From an uncultured Sphingomonadaceae bacterium (GTDB taxonomy: Bacteria > Pseudomonadota > Alphaproteobacteria > Sphingomonadales > Sphingomonadaceae), in contig CANLSQ010000002.1 of assembly GCA_947493955.1 (NCBI GenBank), positions 642,568 through 706,567 on the forward strand: DNA of 64,000 nt, read 5' to 3'. Of the stretch, positions 36,675 to 48,200 are shown in pieces. Made by a program: the position numbers and the translations under genes. Position 1 is the stretch's first letter. The number at the start of each line of letters is the position of its first letter. The notes under the pieces were generated by a model. It saw only the letters and a program-made list of their open reading frames with translations, had not been told where the DNA came from and ran no database searches.

Positions 36675-37469
36675 ATGACATTTATTCAAATGCTGCTCCT
36701 CGCCGTTGTGCAAGGCGTAACCGAATTTTTGCCAATTTCCTCATCCGGTCACCTTATATTGCTTCCGGTTTTCACCGGCTATGCCGATCAGGGGCCGATG
36801 ATAGACATTGCTGTACATGTTGGGTCTTTGCTTGCGATCATCACTTATTTTTTCAAAGACGTGCTTTCTCTCGGCAAGGGCGGCTTGGCAACCATTGGTA
36901 TTGGCAAGGCAGATGCCGAGCGCCGGCTGCTGTGGTGGATTATAATCGGCACTATACCTGCTGTCATAGTGGGTTTGTTCCTGAAAACCGGCGGCTATCT
37001 GGAGGGGTTCCGCAGCACGACATTGGTGGGCATTAACTTGATTGTCTATGGCGTCCTTCTTGGCGTGGCCGACCGTGTTGGGCGGCAAGTCAAGTCGTTC
37101 GAGGACATGACCCTGAAAGACGGATTAATTGTCGGCATGGCACAGGCTCTGGCGTTGATTCCAGGCACAAGCCGGTCGGGTGTCACCATGACCGCAGCAC
37201 GTTTTCTGGGCTATAGTCGTGTGGAGTCGGCCCGTTTTTCTTTCCTGTTGTCTATTCCGGCCGTTGCTGGCGCAGGGATTTTGATCGTGCCTGATCTCAT
37301 GGATGCCAGTAGCGATCTGCTCAAAGAGGCATTGATCACCGGAGCACTGACCTTCGTGGCCGCGTTTGCCACGATGACGTTCCTGATGCAGTTCCTGCGC
37401 AAGGCGTCTATGATGGTATTTGTGATCTACCGCGTAGCCATGGGCGCAGCGTTGCTGATCTGGTTTTAG
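36675..37469 (+). CDS. uppP: Undecaprenyl-diphosphatase
   Basis: 264 residues, polytopic. The two signature motifs are VTEFLPISSSGHL and LIPGTSRSGVTMTAARFLGY, which line the active site. It regenerates undecaprenyl phosphate for peptidoglycan synthesis. The 273-base region between it and gltD (divergent) shows nothing else I can support. Confidence 0.96.
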   Translation: MTFIQMLLLAVVQGVTEFLPISSSGHLILLPVFTGYADQGPMIDIAVHVGSLLAIITYFFKDVLSLGKGGLATIGIGKADAERRLLWWIIIGTIPAVIVGLFLKTGGYLEGFRSTTLVGINLIVYGVLLGVADRVGRQVKSFEDMTLKDGLIVGMAQALALIPGTSRSGVTMTAARFLGYSRVESARFSFLLSIPAVAGAGILIVPDLMDASSDLLKEALITGALTFVAAFATMTFLMQFLRKASMMVFVIYRVAMGAALLIWF

Positions 37470-37499
37470 CGCGGATAAGCCTAACTGGCTTTAGCGCGC
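37469..37499. terminator. Possible bidirectional terminator between convergent genes
   Basis: AAGCC (37477-37481), loop TAACT, GGCTT (37487-37491), extended by a GCGCG/CGCGC pairing across a small internal loop. It covers the 11 bases between the uppP stop and the opposing stop. The T tracts are short, so strength is doubtful. Confidence 0.35.
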
Positions 37500-38428
37500 G
37501 CTCCAAAGCGGCCATAAGTCGTATATTTGTCCATCCACCCCCGGGCAACGGTGGCAAGCGGTGTAGGGGTTACGTCAAAGGCTTCCAGTCCAGCCTGCCC
37601 ATCAGCAACAACATTGTCCCTCTGTAGCATCTTATACTGATCGGACGTAATTGGTGCGCCGGGAAGAAAGCCGGTGCAAGTCGCCATCAGTTTCGCCGCA
37701 AAATCCGGAATCTCAAAAAAGCCGCGATCCCTCTTGGTCATCCTGGCGATCCGCCGATTAAGGTCTCCCATTGAGATAATTTCCGGCCCTCCAAGTTCAA
37801 AAGTCCGCCCTGCATAGCGCGCTGGTTTTTCCAGTGCCGCAGCCACGGCCTGTGCGACGTCGCCGACAAAAACTGGTTGGAACTTGGTGCCACCGCCGAT
37901 TATCGGCACGATAGGCATCATCTGGATCATCGCAGCAAAGCGATTGATAAACTGATCTTCGCGTCCATATACAATAGACGGCCGCAGGATGATGGCGCTC
38001 GGAAACGCGTCTAGCACCGCTGCTTCGCCATCGCCTTTGCTCTTTCCATAACGCGATGGCGACTCTCTATCAGCGCCAATCGCCGACATCTGGACGAGCG
38101 CGGTGCATCCCGCTTCGGCCGCTGCCTCGGCCACGTTGCGCGCGCCGTTAACGTGCACTGCCTCAAAGTCTCCGTCTAAAATGCCAACCAGATTAATGAC
38201 AGCATCGCAGCCATGGACCGCCCGCGCTACGCTGTCTTTTTTGGTAACATCAGCGCTGGCAAACTGGGTCTGGCCCAAATTTCCAAGCGGTTTGATATGC
38301 ATGGCATTCTTAACATTGCGTTCGGCCACTCGTACCCGGGCGCCGCGCGACAATAGCTGCTGTGATATATAGCGACCCAAAAAACCGCCACCGCCAAAAA
38401 TACAAACCAATTGTCCGTCAAGCGTCAT
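37481..38428 (-). CDS. NDUFA9-like NAD(P)-binding protein (complex I-associated, atypical SDR)
   Basis: 315 residues. The Rossmann start VCIFGGGGFLGRYISQQLLS, the central VNLVGILDGDFEAVHVNGA and IILRPSIVYGREDQFINRFA match the NDUFA9/39-kDa-like extended SDR group common in alphaproteobacteria. Some members bind quinone-related substrates or help assemble complex I. No complex I genes lie in this window. It is convergent with uppP. Confidence 0.85.
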   Translation of the reverse strand: MTLDGQLVCIFGGGGFLGRYISQQLLSRGARVRVAERNVKNAMHIKPLGNLGQTQFASADVTKKDSVARAVHGCDAVINLVGILDGDFEAVHVNGARNVAEAAAEAGCTALVQMSAIGADRESPSRYGKSKGDGEAAVLDAFPSAIILRPSIVYGREDQFINRFAAMIQMMPIVPIIGGGTKFQPVFVGDVAQAVAAALEKPARYAGRTFELGGPEIISMGDLNRRIARMTKRDRGFFEIPDFAAKLMATCTGFLPGAPITSDQYKMLQRDNVVADGQAGLEAFDVTPTPLATVARGWMDKYTTYGRFGARAKAS

Positions 38429-38641
38429 AGTCTAATATCCATTTCTTTCGCGCAATGATGCCATTGTCTTCCCGCGGGCTTTTGCATGACCGGCGCGTGC
38501 ACGCAATATCCGAATCCATATTATTGCTGCCGATATATAGCATATTTCCCACGCTAGAGCTCCATCAGACATCAGATCGCCATTATCGACAGATGAATCA
38601 TTGACAATATCGCCCTCGTGGCGCTAATCGCCCGCTCCTAC

Positions 38642-38658
38642 ACCGACAACATGTCGGT
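38642..38658 (+). repeat. Short perfect hairpin two bases upstream of the tRNA
   Basis: ACCGACA (38642-38648), three-base loop, TGTCGGT (38652-38658). It sits just ahead of the mature tRNA 5' end. It could be a processing structure or chance. Confidence 0.35.
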
Positions 38659-38660
38659 TG

Positions 38661-38747
38661 GCCCAGATGGCGGAATTGGTAGACGCGCTAGCTTCAGGTG
38701 CTAGTATTCGCAAGGATGTGGAGGTTCGAGTCCTCTTCTGGGCACCA
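38661..38747 (+). tRNA. tRNA-Leu (anticodon CAG)
   Basis: 87 bases including the encoded CCA. The acceptor arm GCCCAGA pairs with TCTGGGC, followed by discriminator A and CCA. The anticodon arm is CTAGC-TTCAGGT-GCTAG, giving anticodon CAG. A long variable arm and GGTTCGAGTCC in the T-arm agree with a class II leucine tRNA. Confidence 0.95.
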
Positions 38748-39280
38748 GCAGGCGATCATATCTGCCAGTTGTGCTCGAAATTTCGGTTGCGCCGGTTCTA
38801 TCCATAACTCACTTCGGCATTTGGGCACGATGATTCGTGCAATTGCCAATCTTTTCACTTTGTTCGAGGCTTGCAAGAGGACGAGACAGTTCTTCCAATA
38901 AGCAAACTTCAGTGAGCGGCCTGAAGCGTATGTTGAGGCGCGCGGTTAATTTGTGCGATTGGAATATAATGAATCGCCGTGAATAGAATGGCCGATTATG
39001 TCAAAATATGTATAAGTAAAATAAGCCCTTATAGGCTTAACGATAAAGTAAAAAAATCGAATTTCATCTTGTTTGCAATGAGCCGTTTACAATGCACGAC
39101 AGGTTGTAAATTCTGGCTAGTGTATGAAAAACAAAGACTTTTGGGGTTGCGACCTCTTGCGTTTTTCTGTTACTTCTCAAAAACAGCAGATGATCCTGGG
39201 GCATTGGATATTTGTGTTGCGCCACGTTGTTTCGGCGCATTTACAATAGAATTTCAATCGTGCCTGTCCGGGAGATCTAG
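38748..39280. other. 533-base intergenic leader before the giant gene
   Basis: No gene is supported here. It is visibly AT-richer than its surroundings between about 38940 and 39180. A TATAAT (38965-38970) lacks a good -35. GGGAG (about 39270) is the ribosome site of the giant gene. A 101-codon open frame at 38979-39284 has no convincing start site or protein character and overlaps the giant gene start. The length suggests regulated expression or a long 5' leader. Confidence 0.5.
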
Positions 39281-42200
39281 ATGACCAAACAAACCAGGAT
39301 TCCGCAAGCTCATCTGATCGCTTTAGAGCCGCGCATGATGTTTGACGGGGCTGCGGTGGTAACGGCGGCCACAACTGTATCGACCGTCGATGTGCTGGAA
39401 AGTACTCCACTTGCTCCTGGTATTACTTTTAATGACAATAATAACCTTTCTGATGCGGCGGTGCCAAATATCGGCTTGGCTCCGTTGGCGGTTGCTGTTC
39501 GGGACTTCGGGGCCCCCGATGCAGGGCGAGCCGATTTAGCCACTGTAAATGTTTCTCTGGCGGATGATCCAGGGGCCTTTTCTGCAGGTTTCGTCTCTGT
39601 TTCTGATGATAGCGACAACAGGGCCGTGGTGATGCTTGACGGCGAAACACCAGTCCAATTAGAGGCCATATCTTTTGCTGAAGCTGATCGCAGCGCGGAT
39701 CTGCCGGTAGCGCAAGCCTCGCTCATGGCTCCTGTACATGATGATCCTGCAGCCGTGCCGATCTACCCGGTTCATCCGGCTGTTGATGTTTCCAGCACTG
39801 TCGTCGCCAAGGAAGCAATTGTTGCGCAGGAAGCTCTGGGCGCTGCTCCTTTCAAGAATGCGGAGATTTCGAACTCTTTAGCCGGAACAGGCGCGGGCGG
39901 CGGTTTGTATCCCGACGCACTGCGGCCAGAGCGGGTAACCTATGACATCCGGGAGTCCGGAGTTAGGCCTGCCGATTTCCGGGACTATTTTATCATAGAC
40001 GACAATGATTCCAGATCAGCCGTGCGTCCTATGTTCTTTGGCTTTGAGTCCTTCGTGGCGGAGAATGATCCGGTTGAACCGGGCGCGGCGACCACTGGGC
40101 AGGACTATATCTTCATCGATACCAATGTCGAAAACTACCAGGAACTGGCCGAGACCTGGGCGGGTAAAGGTATCATTGTTTTCATTGACGGTAATAGTGA
40201 CGGGGTCGACCAGATCATGACCGCGCTCGCGGGTGCTGATAATATTGGCGCGATCCATCTGGTAAGCCATGGTGATGAAGGTGTATTCTGGCTCGGCACG
40301 ACGCGGATTGATAGCGCGTCGGTATCTGGCGCACTGGCCTCATCCTTGGCGTCCATAGGGGCAAAGCTATCAGCTGATGGCGACATCCTGATCTACGGCT
40401 GTGAGGTCGGCGGTGATGCTGCGGGACAACAGCTTATGAATGCATTGGCGGCCGCAACCGGTGCCGATATTGCGGCGTCGATTGATGATACCGGCAGTAT
40501 ATTGCGTGGCGGCGACTGGACGCTGGAAAACCGGCTGGGTAGCGTCGAGGCGGCTTCATTGGTGGCGCGCGATTGGGATGGGTTGCTTGCGCCCACATCT
40601 ATATCAGCGCCGGCCAATTCACTGACCGTGCGCGATGCGGCGGGCAACATCATATCGACAGGTACGTTTAATTTTCCCGGCGGGCGGTCACCCGGGCAGA
40701 CTACGGGCGCGACAGCAACCTGGGATGGCGTCGGCACGGTCGCTGGTCAATCCATTTCCATCCGCGCAACCATTGTTTCCATCACTGCTGGCGATACCAT
40801 AAGATTTGACCGGCCGTTCAGCGGTAATGACGATCCGGGATTCTTGTTGGTCAGCGATGGCGGACCGCTTGCCACGGCCGAAGTGCGCTGGGACATCTTC
40901 TTCACAGCCAGCGGTGCACCGGTTGAGATCGATGTATCATACACAGTTGCTGATATCGACGGCGTCGGAGGACAGCCCCGATCACGCGAATTTGTTACGG
41001 TCAGCACAGACACGCTGTCCTCTTTCCAGAATGCCGGCACATCCAATATTGAATTTGATACGTCGGTTGCTGGGGAGGTAACTGCATCGGGTACACAGAG
41101 CGAGAACGTCAATCCGCCACAGTCACCATCTGCGGCTCGGTTCAATTGGCTCGACACCAGTAATTTCACCATTACCTATAATATTGATCCCGCATCTGGC
41201 ATTCCGCAGGCGGGCTTTAACCATGATGGTGATCTCGATTTTAATCTCGGTAGTGGAGGGACAACCGTGTCCATCCCGCGGCTGGATCTGGATCGCAATG
41301 ACAGCACGGCGAGTGGTTCGGCCTATGCCGGAACCTATGTCGAAAACGGGAATAGCGTTGGCATTGTCGACCGCGATGTTCGGATTACCAATCCTGACGG
41401 TCAGGTGGAAAGTGCCAGCATAACCCTCACCAATGCACAGGCGGGCGACCGGTTGCTGGTTAATGGCTCCGATGCAGCATCGGGAACCGTAAGAGGCATC
41501 AGCTATACCCGCACCGATACCGGTGTGGAGTTGACGGGGGCGGACAGCGCGAGAGACTATCGCCTTGCACTGCGCGCGATCACCTTTGAAAACACCACCG
41601 AGCGGCCGTCCGAGGTCGATCGGAATATTACGATCAGCTTCGCCAATGCGGCGCTGAGTTCCAATGTCGCCGTCTCCACCATCAGTGTCGTGGAGATTAA
41701 TGACCCACCAACGGCAGTCGATGATGCCACTCAGACGACCGATGAGAGCACAGCGATTAACAATATCGATGTGCTCGCGAACGATTTTGATGGCGATGGG
41801 GATACGCTGTCCGTTGTTTCTGCAAATGCGCCCAATGGAACGTTGGTGATCAATGGTGATGGCACATTAAACTACACGCCGGATAGCGGGTTTTCTGGCA
41901 CGGACACGGTTACATATATGATCAGCGATGGACGTGGCGGCACTTCGACCGCGACGTTTGATGTGACAGTAGCAGCGGTGAATGATCCGCCGGTGCCGGT
42001 GGGCAGCCTGCCTCCGCAATCCAATGTCGATGCGGCCCAGGGTATTTTTGTGAGCACCTCACAAGGTTTCAGCGATCCGGACAACGGGTTTGGCGAACTG
42101 ACTTATTCCGCCACTGGCCTGCCACCCGGCCTGTCGATCAATGAAAACACCGGTGCGATTACCGGTACAATAGACAATAGCGCCAGTCAGGGCGGTTCCG

Positions 42201-45200
42201 GCGGTGTCTATAATATTGTCGTGACGGCGACTGATCCGGGCGGCCTGTCGGCAACCCAGGGTTTTGCCTGGACGATCACCAACCCGCCGCCACAAGCCAA
42301 TGATGACGGCGGTGCGACCAATGAAGATACACCGGTTACCGTCAACGTACTGGCCAATGATCAGGATCCTGATGGCGATGCGCCGCTGACGGTGATTTCG
42401 GCAAGCGCATCCAATGGTACTGTAGTGATCAATGCCGATGGTACGCTGACCTACACGCCTGACCCTGATTTTAATGGCAATGATGTGATCACTTATACGA
42501 TCAGCGATGGTGAAGGCGGCACGGATAGCGCGGTCTTCAACATGACTGTGGTGGCGGTGAATGACGGGCCGATCGCGGTTGGCACCTTGCCACCACAGAC
42601 CAATGTGGATGCCGATGCGGGTGTGAGCGTTGCGACGGCCAGCGGATTTACCGATATTGATGGTCCGACCATCAGCTATAGTGCCACAGGATTGCCGCCG
42701 GGCCTGTTGATCAATTCCAATACCGGAGAGATTACCGGCACGATTGACAATAGCGCCAGTCAGGGCGGCACCAATGGCGTCTATATGGTCACGATCACAG
42801 CGACCGATTTTCAAGGCATGCCCGCAACCCAGACATTTGCATGGACTGTAACTAATCCAGGGCCGACAGCGGTAGATGACACGGCGTCTACCGATGAGGA
42901 TACGGCGGTTACCGTCAATGTGCTTGTCAATGACAATGATCCCGATGGAGACGATCTGAGCGTTACGGCAGCAAGTGCGGCTAGTGGAACGGTGGTGGTC
43001 AATCCGAATGGCACCATCACCTATACGCCCAATGCAGGCTTTAACGGCACCGATACCATCACCTATACAATTAGCGACGGCGAGGGCGGCACGTCCACGG
43101 CGACCGTTGAAGTTACGGTTGCACCAGTCAATGATGCCCCAGAACCGGTGGGCGCCTTACCGCCACAGGTCAATGTAGATACCGATAGCGGGATCAGCGT
43201 GGAAACCGCAGCTGGTTTTACCGATGGCGATGATGCCAGCCTGACCTATAGTGTGTCCGGTCTTCCGGCAGGGCTGAGTATTGATTCTGCCACTGGAGAG
43301 ATTACCGGAACCATCGACCGTTCGGCCAGTCAGGGCGGCTCCAATGGTGTGTATATGGTGACCGTGACTGCGACGGATGCCGGCGGCCTGAGCGCTACAC
43401 AGGAGTTCAGCTGGACCGTTACCAACCCCGCACCGGTTGCGGTCGATGACACTGCCACCACTGATGAAGACACGCCGGTCCTCATTGACGTGCTGCCCAA
43501 TGACAGCGATCCGGATGGCGATCCGATTACTTTGATCGCGGCCGCGGCCTCCGTCGGACAAGCGACCGTCGTTGGCAATCAGGTCAACTATGTTCCGCCC
43601 GCCAATTTCAATGGTACGGCGACCATCACTTACACGATCAGCGACGGCGAAGGTGGCACGGCAACGGCAACGATCGAAGTTACGGTCACGCCCGTCAACG
43701 ACGCTCCAGTTGGAACGGCGCTGCCGCCGCAGGATACCGAAGACGGGGCTGTCATTGCGGTTCCTGTCGCCGGGAATTTCTCTGATGTGGATGGCGATAT
43801 GCTGACCTTCTCGGCGGCGGATCTGCCGCCCGGTCTGTCGATTGATCCGGATAGCGGATTGATTTCGGGAACGATCGATAACAGTGCTAGCCAGACCAAT
43901 AGCGGCGTCTATACGGCAACCATCACAGTGTCTGACGGCAATGGTGGTACCACATCGCAGATGATCACCTTCAATGTCAGCAATCCCGGACCAATCGCGG
44001 TCGATGATAGCGCATCGACCGACGAAGATGTGCCAGTCGTGATTTCGCCTTTGGCCAATGACAGCGACCCTGATGGAGATGACCTCACGATCACCGCCGC
44101 CAGCGCCCTGAATGGCAGCGTGGTGGTCAATGCCGACGGCACCGTCACCTACACGCCTAACCCGGGCTTTAATGGTACGGATACAATCACTTACGAGATT
44201 TCGGATGGTGAGGGTGGAACCTCGACGGCCGAGATCACGGTTACGGTCGCAGATGTCAACGATACACCGGTTACAAGTGGCAGCATTGGTGATCAGACCA
44301 ATCTCGATAGTCAGGTGATCAGCTTGCCGGTCGCGGGGGCCTTTAGTGATCCCGATGGCGATACATTATCTTATATCGCAACCGGTCTGCCAGCCGGACT
44401 AACTATTGATCCCGATACAGGGGTCATTTCCGGCACCATTGATCGCAGCGCCAGCCAGGTGAACGGCGGTGTCTATTCCATCACCGTAACCGCGGATGAT
44501 GGTCGCGGCGGGACTGTGTCGACCACATTTGAATGGACCGTCACCAACCCGGCACCCGTGGCGAGCAATGACAGCGTAACGACGGATGAGGATACAGACG
44601 TCAATATTGCCGTTCTGGCCAATGATGTTGATGATGACGGTGACCCGTTGACGATTACCGAGGCTGAGGCTGGTAACGGGACGGTGACGATAAATCCGGA
44701 TGGCACATTGGCCTATTCGCCCAACGCCAATTTCAATGGTGAAGACACGATCATCTACACGATCAGCGATGGTGAGGGTGGATTCTCTACCGCGACCGTT
44801 ACTGTCACAGTCACGCCGGTCAATGATGGTCCGACCACAGTGGGTCTGGCGAATCAAAATGGCGAAGATGGCGCATCTGTTTCCATTCCTACGGCGCAGG
44901 GCTTTGATGATATTGACGGTGATGACCTGACCTTTACCGCCTCCGGCCTGCCACCGTCGCTGGTGATCGATCCAGATACCGGCCTGATTACCGGGACACT
45001 GGATTCCGACAGCTCTGTCAATGGGCCCTTTATTGTGACGGTTACGGCGACCGATCCGTCGGGTGAATCCGTCTCGACAACCTTTGTCTATTCGATCCAG
45101 AATATCCCGCCAATAGCGGTCGATGATACAGCGACCACACCCGAAGATACGCCGGTCACGGTCGCAGTTCTGGCCAATGACAGCGATCCCGATGGTGATC

Positions 45201-48200
45201 CGCTTACGATCACTTCGGCCAGCAGTCAGGATGGCACGGTCGTGGTCAATGCCGATGGCACGCTGACCTTTACTCCGGCAGAAAATTTCAATGGCGAAGC
45301 GCTGGTCACTTACACGGTATCCGATGGCCAGGGCGGAGTAGCAACCGCGACACTGACCGTCGATGTGGTGGCTGTGAATGATGCGCCGGAGTCTTTGGCC
45401 ATTCCAGACGTCACAAATGAAGACAACCAGTCGGTCTCGGTCGATACCAGCAGCTTCTTCAGCGATCTGGATGGTGACACATTGACTTTCGATGTCACGG
45501 GTCTGCCGACTGGCCTCAGTATTGATCCGGCGACCGGTATTATCAGCGGCACGATTGATCGTGATGCCAGCCAGCCAAATGGCGGTATTTACTCAGTGAC
45601 CGTGACGGGCACCGACCCCGATGGCCTGACGACCAGCCAGACCTTTACCTGGACGGTGACCAACCCGGCACCGACCGCAGTCAATGACAGCGCTACCACC
45701 GACGAAGACACGCCGGTTGATATTACGGTACTGACCAACGACACGGATCCGGATGGCGATCCGCTGACGGTGACCACGGCCACTGCACTGAATGGCACGG
45801 TGACGATCAACCCTGACGGTACGCTGACCTATGAACCGGATGCTAACTTTAACGGAACCGATACGATCACCTATGTGATCAGCGACGGTAATGGCGGCAC
45901 GTCCACGGCTGCAGTTGCGGTGACCGTCAATGCGGTCAATGATCCGCCAGTGGCTGTCGATGACGTCGCGACCACCAATGAAGACACACCTGTCACCATC
46001 GGTGTGCTCGGCAATGATACAGATATTGATGGCGATCCGCTGACGGTTACCGATGCGACATCACCGGATGGTACGGTGGTGATTAATCCGGACGGTACGA
46101 TCACTTTCACGCCCAATCCGGACTTCAATGGTCCGACGACAATCACTTATACAATCAGCGACGGCAATGGCGGCACCTCTACAGCGACGGTTACTGTCAC
46201 GGTTGATGCGGTCAATGATCCGCCGGTTGCCAATATGGATAGCGCAACCACCGATGAAGACACGCCGGTGGATATCGCGGTGCTGGCCAATGATACGGAT
46301 GTCGATGGCGATCCGCTGAACGTGACGGCAGCCGATGCGCCTAATGGGACCGTGACGATCAATCCGGACGGCACGGTGACCTATGTTCCCGATCCCGATT
46401 TCAATGGCACGGATACGATCACCTATACAATCAGCGACGGTCAGGGCGGCTTTTCCACCTCCACGGTTGAAGTTACGGTTAATGCGGTAAACGACGCACC
46501 GGTCGCCACACCGATTGCGCCACAAAATGACAATGATGCCGATATTATCGCTGTTGATGTCAGCGGCAATTTCTCTGATGTTGATGGTGATAACCTGACC
46601 TTCACCGCTACCGGCTTGCCACTCGGCCTGTCGATTGATGCCGATGGTAATATTACCGGCACGATTGATCCGGACGCGTCCCAGGGTGGTCCGGGCTCCG
46701 ACGGCATTTACAGTGTGACAGTCACCGCAGATGACGGCAATGGCGGCACCGTGGATCAGATCTTTGTCTGGGAAGTGAATAACCCGGCGCCAACAGCCGT
46801 AAATGATGTGGCAACCACCGATGAAGATACACCGGTAACCATTCCGGTTCTCGCAAATGACACTGACCCCGATGGTGATACGCTTAGCGTGACATCGGCG
46901 ACCGCATCCAATGGTCTTGTGACGATTAATCCGGACGGCACGATAACCTATGCGCCTAATCCTGATTTCAACGGTACCGACACGATCACTTACACGATCA
47001 GCGACGGCAATGGCGGCACCTCGACCGCAACAGTCGAAGTCACCGTGGCCGCTGTCAACGATGCGCCAGTAGTCGATAGCCCGCTGCCCAATGTGACGGG
47101 CGTTGATGACGAAACGGTCTCTATCCCCACCGCCGGCAATTTCAGTGATGTCGACGGCGATACGCTGACCTTTAGCGCTGCTGGTCTGCCAGCAGGCCTA
47201 AGCATCGATCTCGATACCGGCCTGATCACTGGCACGATTGATAATCAGGCCAGCCAGGTGAATGGCGGTGTTTATACGGTCACCGTCACGGCCGATGATG
47301 GCAATGGCGGCATGGTGTCGACGAGCTTCACTTACATCGTGACCAACCCGGGTCCGACCGCGACCAATGACACGGCAGCCACCGACGAAGATACGCCAGT
47401 GACTATCGATGTACTGGCTAATGACAATGATCCTGATGGTGATGATCTTACGGTCACCGTGGCGACCGCACCCAATGGCACCGTTGTTATCAATGCCGAT
47501 GGCAGGATCACCTATACGCCTAATCAGGATTTTAACGGCACCGATACGATCACCTATACGATCAGCGACGGCAATGGTGGAACCTCAACCGCGACGGTTG
47601 AAGTGACGGTTGCTCCTGTCAATGATGCGCCCGAAGTTGATATTCCGATTGCGGATCTCAACAACGAAGATGCCGATGTCATTTCGGTTGATATTAGCGA
47701 CAAGTTTAGCGATCTGGATGGCGATACGCTGACCTTCACGGCCACCGGCCTGCCAGCTGGCCTGTCGATTGATGCCAATGGGTTGATAACAGGAACAATT
47801 GATCCGGACGCTAGCCAGGTAAATGGCGGCGTGTACACCGTCACGATCACGGCCGATGACGGCAATGGCGGCACTGTCGAAGGCAGTTTCACCTGGACGA
47901 TCACCAACCCGGCTCCGACAGCTGTGAACGACACAGCCACCACCGATGAAGATACGCCGAGCGCGCCGATTGCGGTGCTGGCCAATGACAATGATCCCGA
48001 TGGCGATAGCCTGACTGTCGTCAGCGCGACCGCGCCCAATGGCACGGTCGTGATCAATCCGGATGGCACATTGATTTATACGCCGGCGACCAATTTCAAC
48101 GGCACGGATATCATCACCTATCAGATTAGCGACGGCAATGGCGGCACCTCTACCGCAACGGTCGAAGTAACGGTAACGCCAGTGAATGACGCACCGACAG

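Noticed and set aside
38965-38970. TATAAT as promoter of the giant gene
   Set aside because: No acceptable -35 at 16-18 bases and more than 300 bases from the start codon; cannot be distinguished from chance in AT-rich DNA.
38979-39284. 101-codon frame upstream of the giant gene
   Set aside because: No ribosome site, unusual composition, and it overlaps the start of the giant gene. More likely leader sequence.
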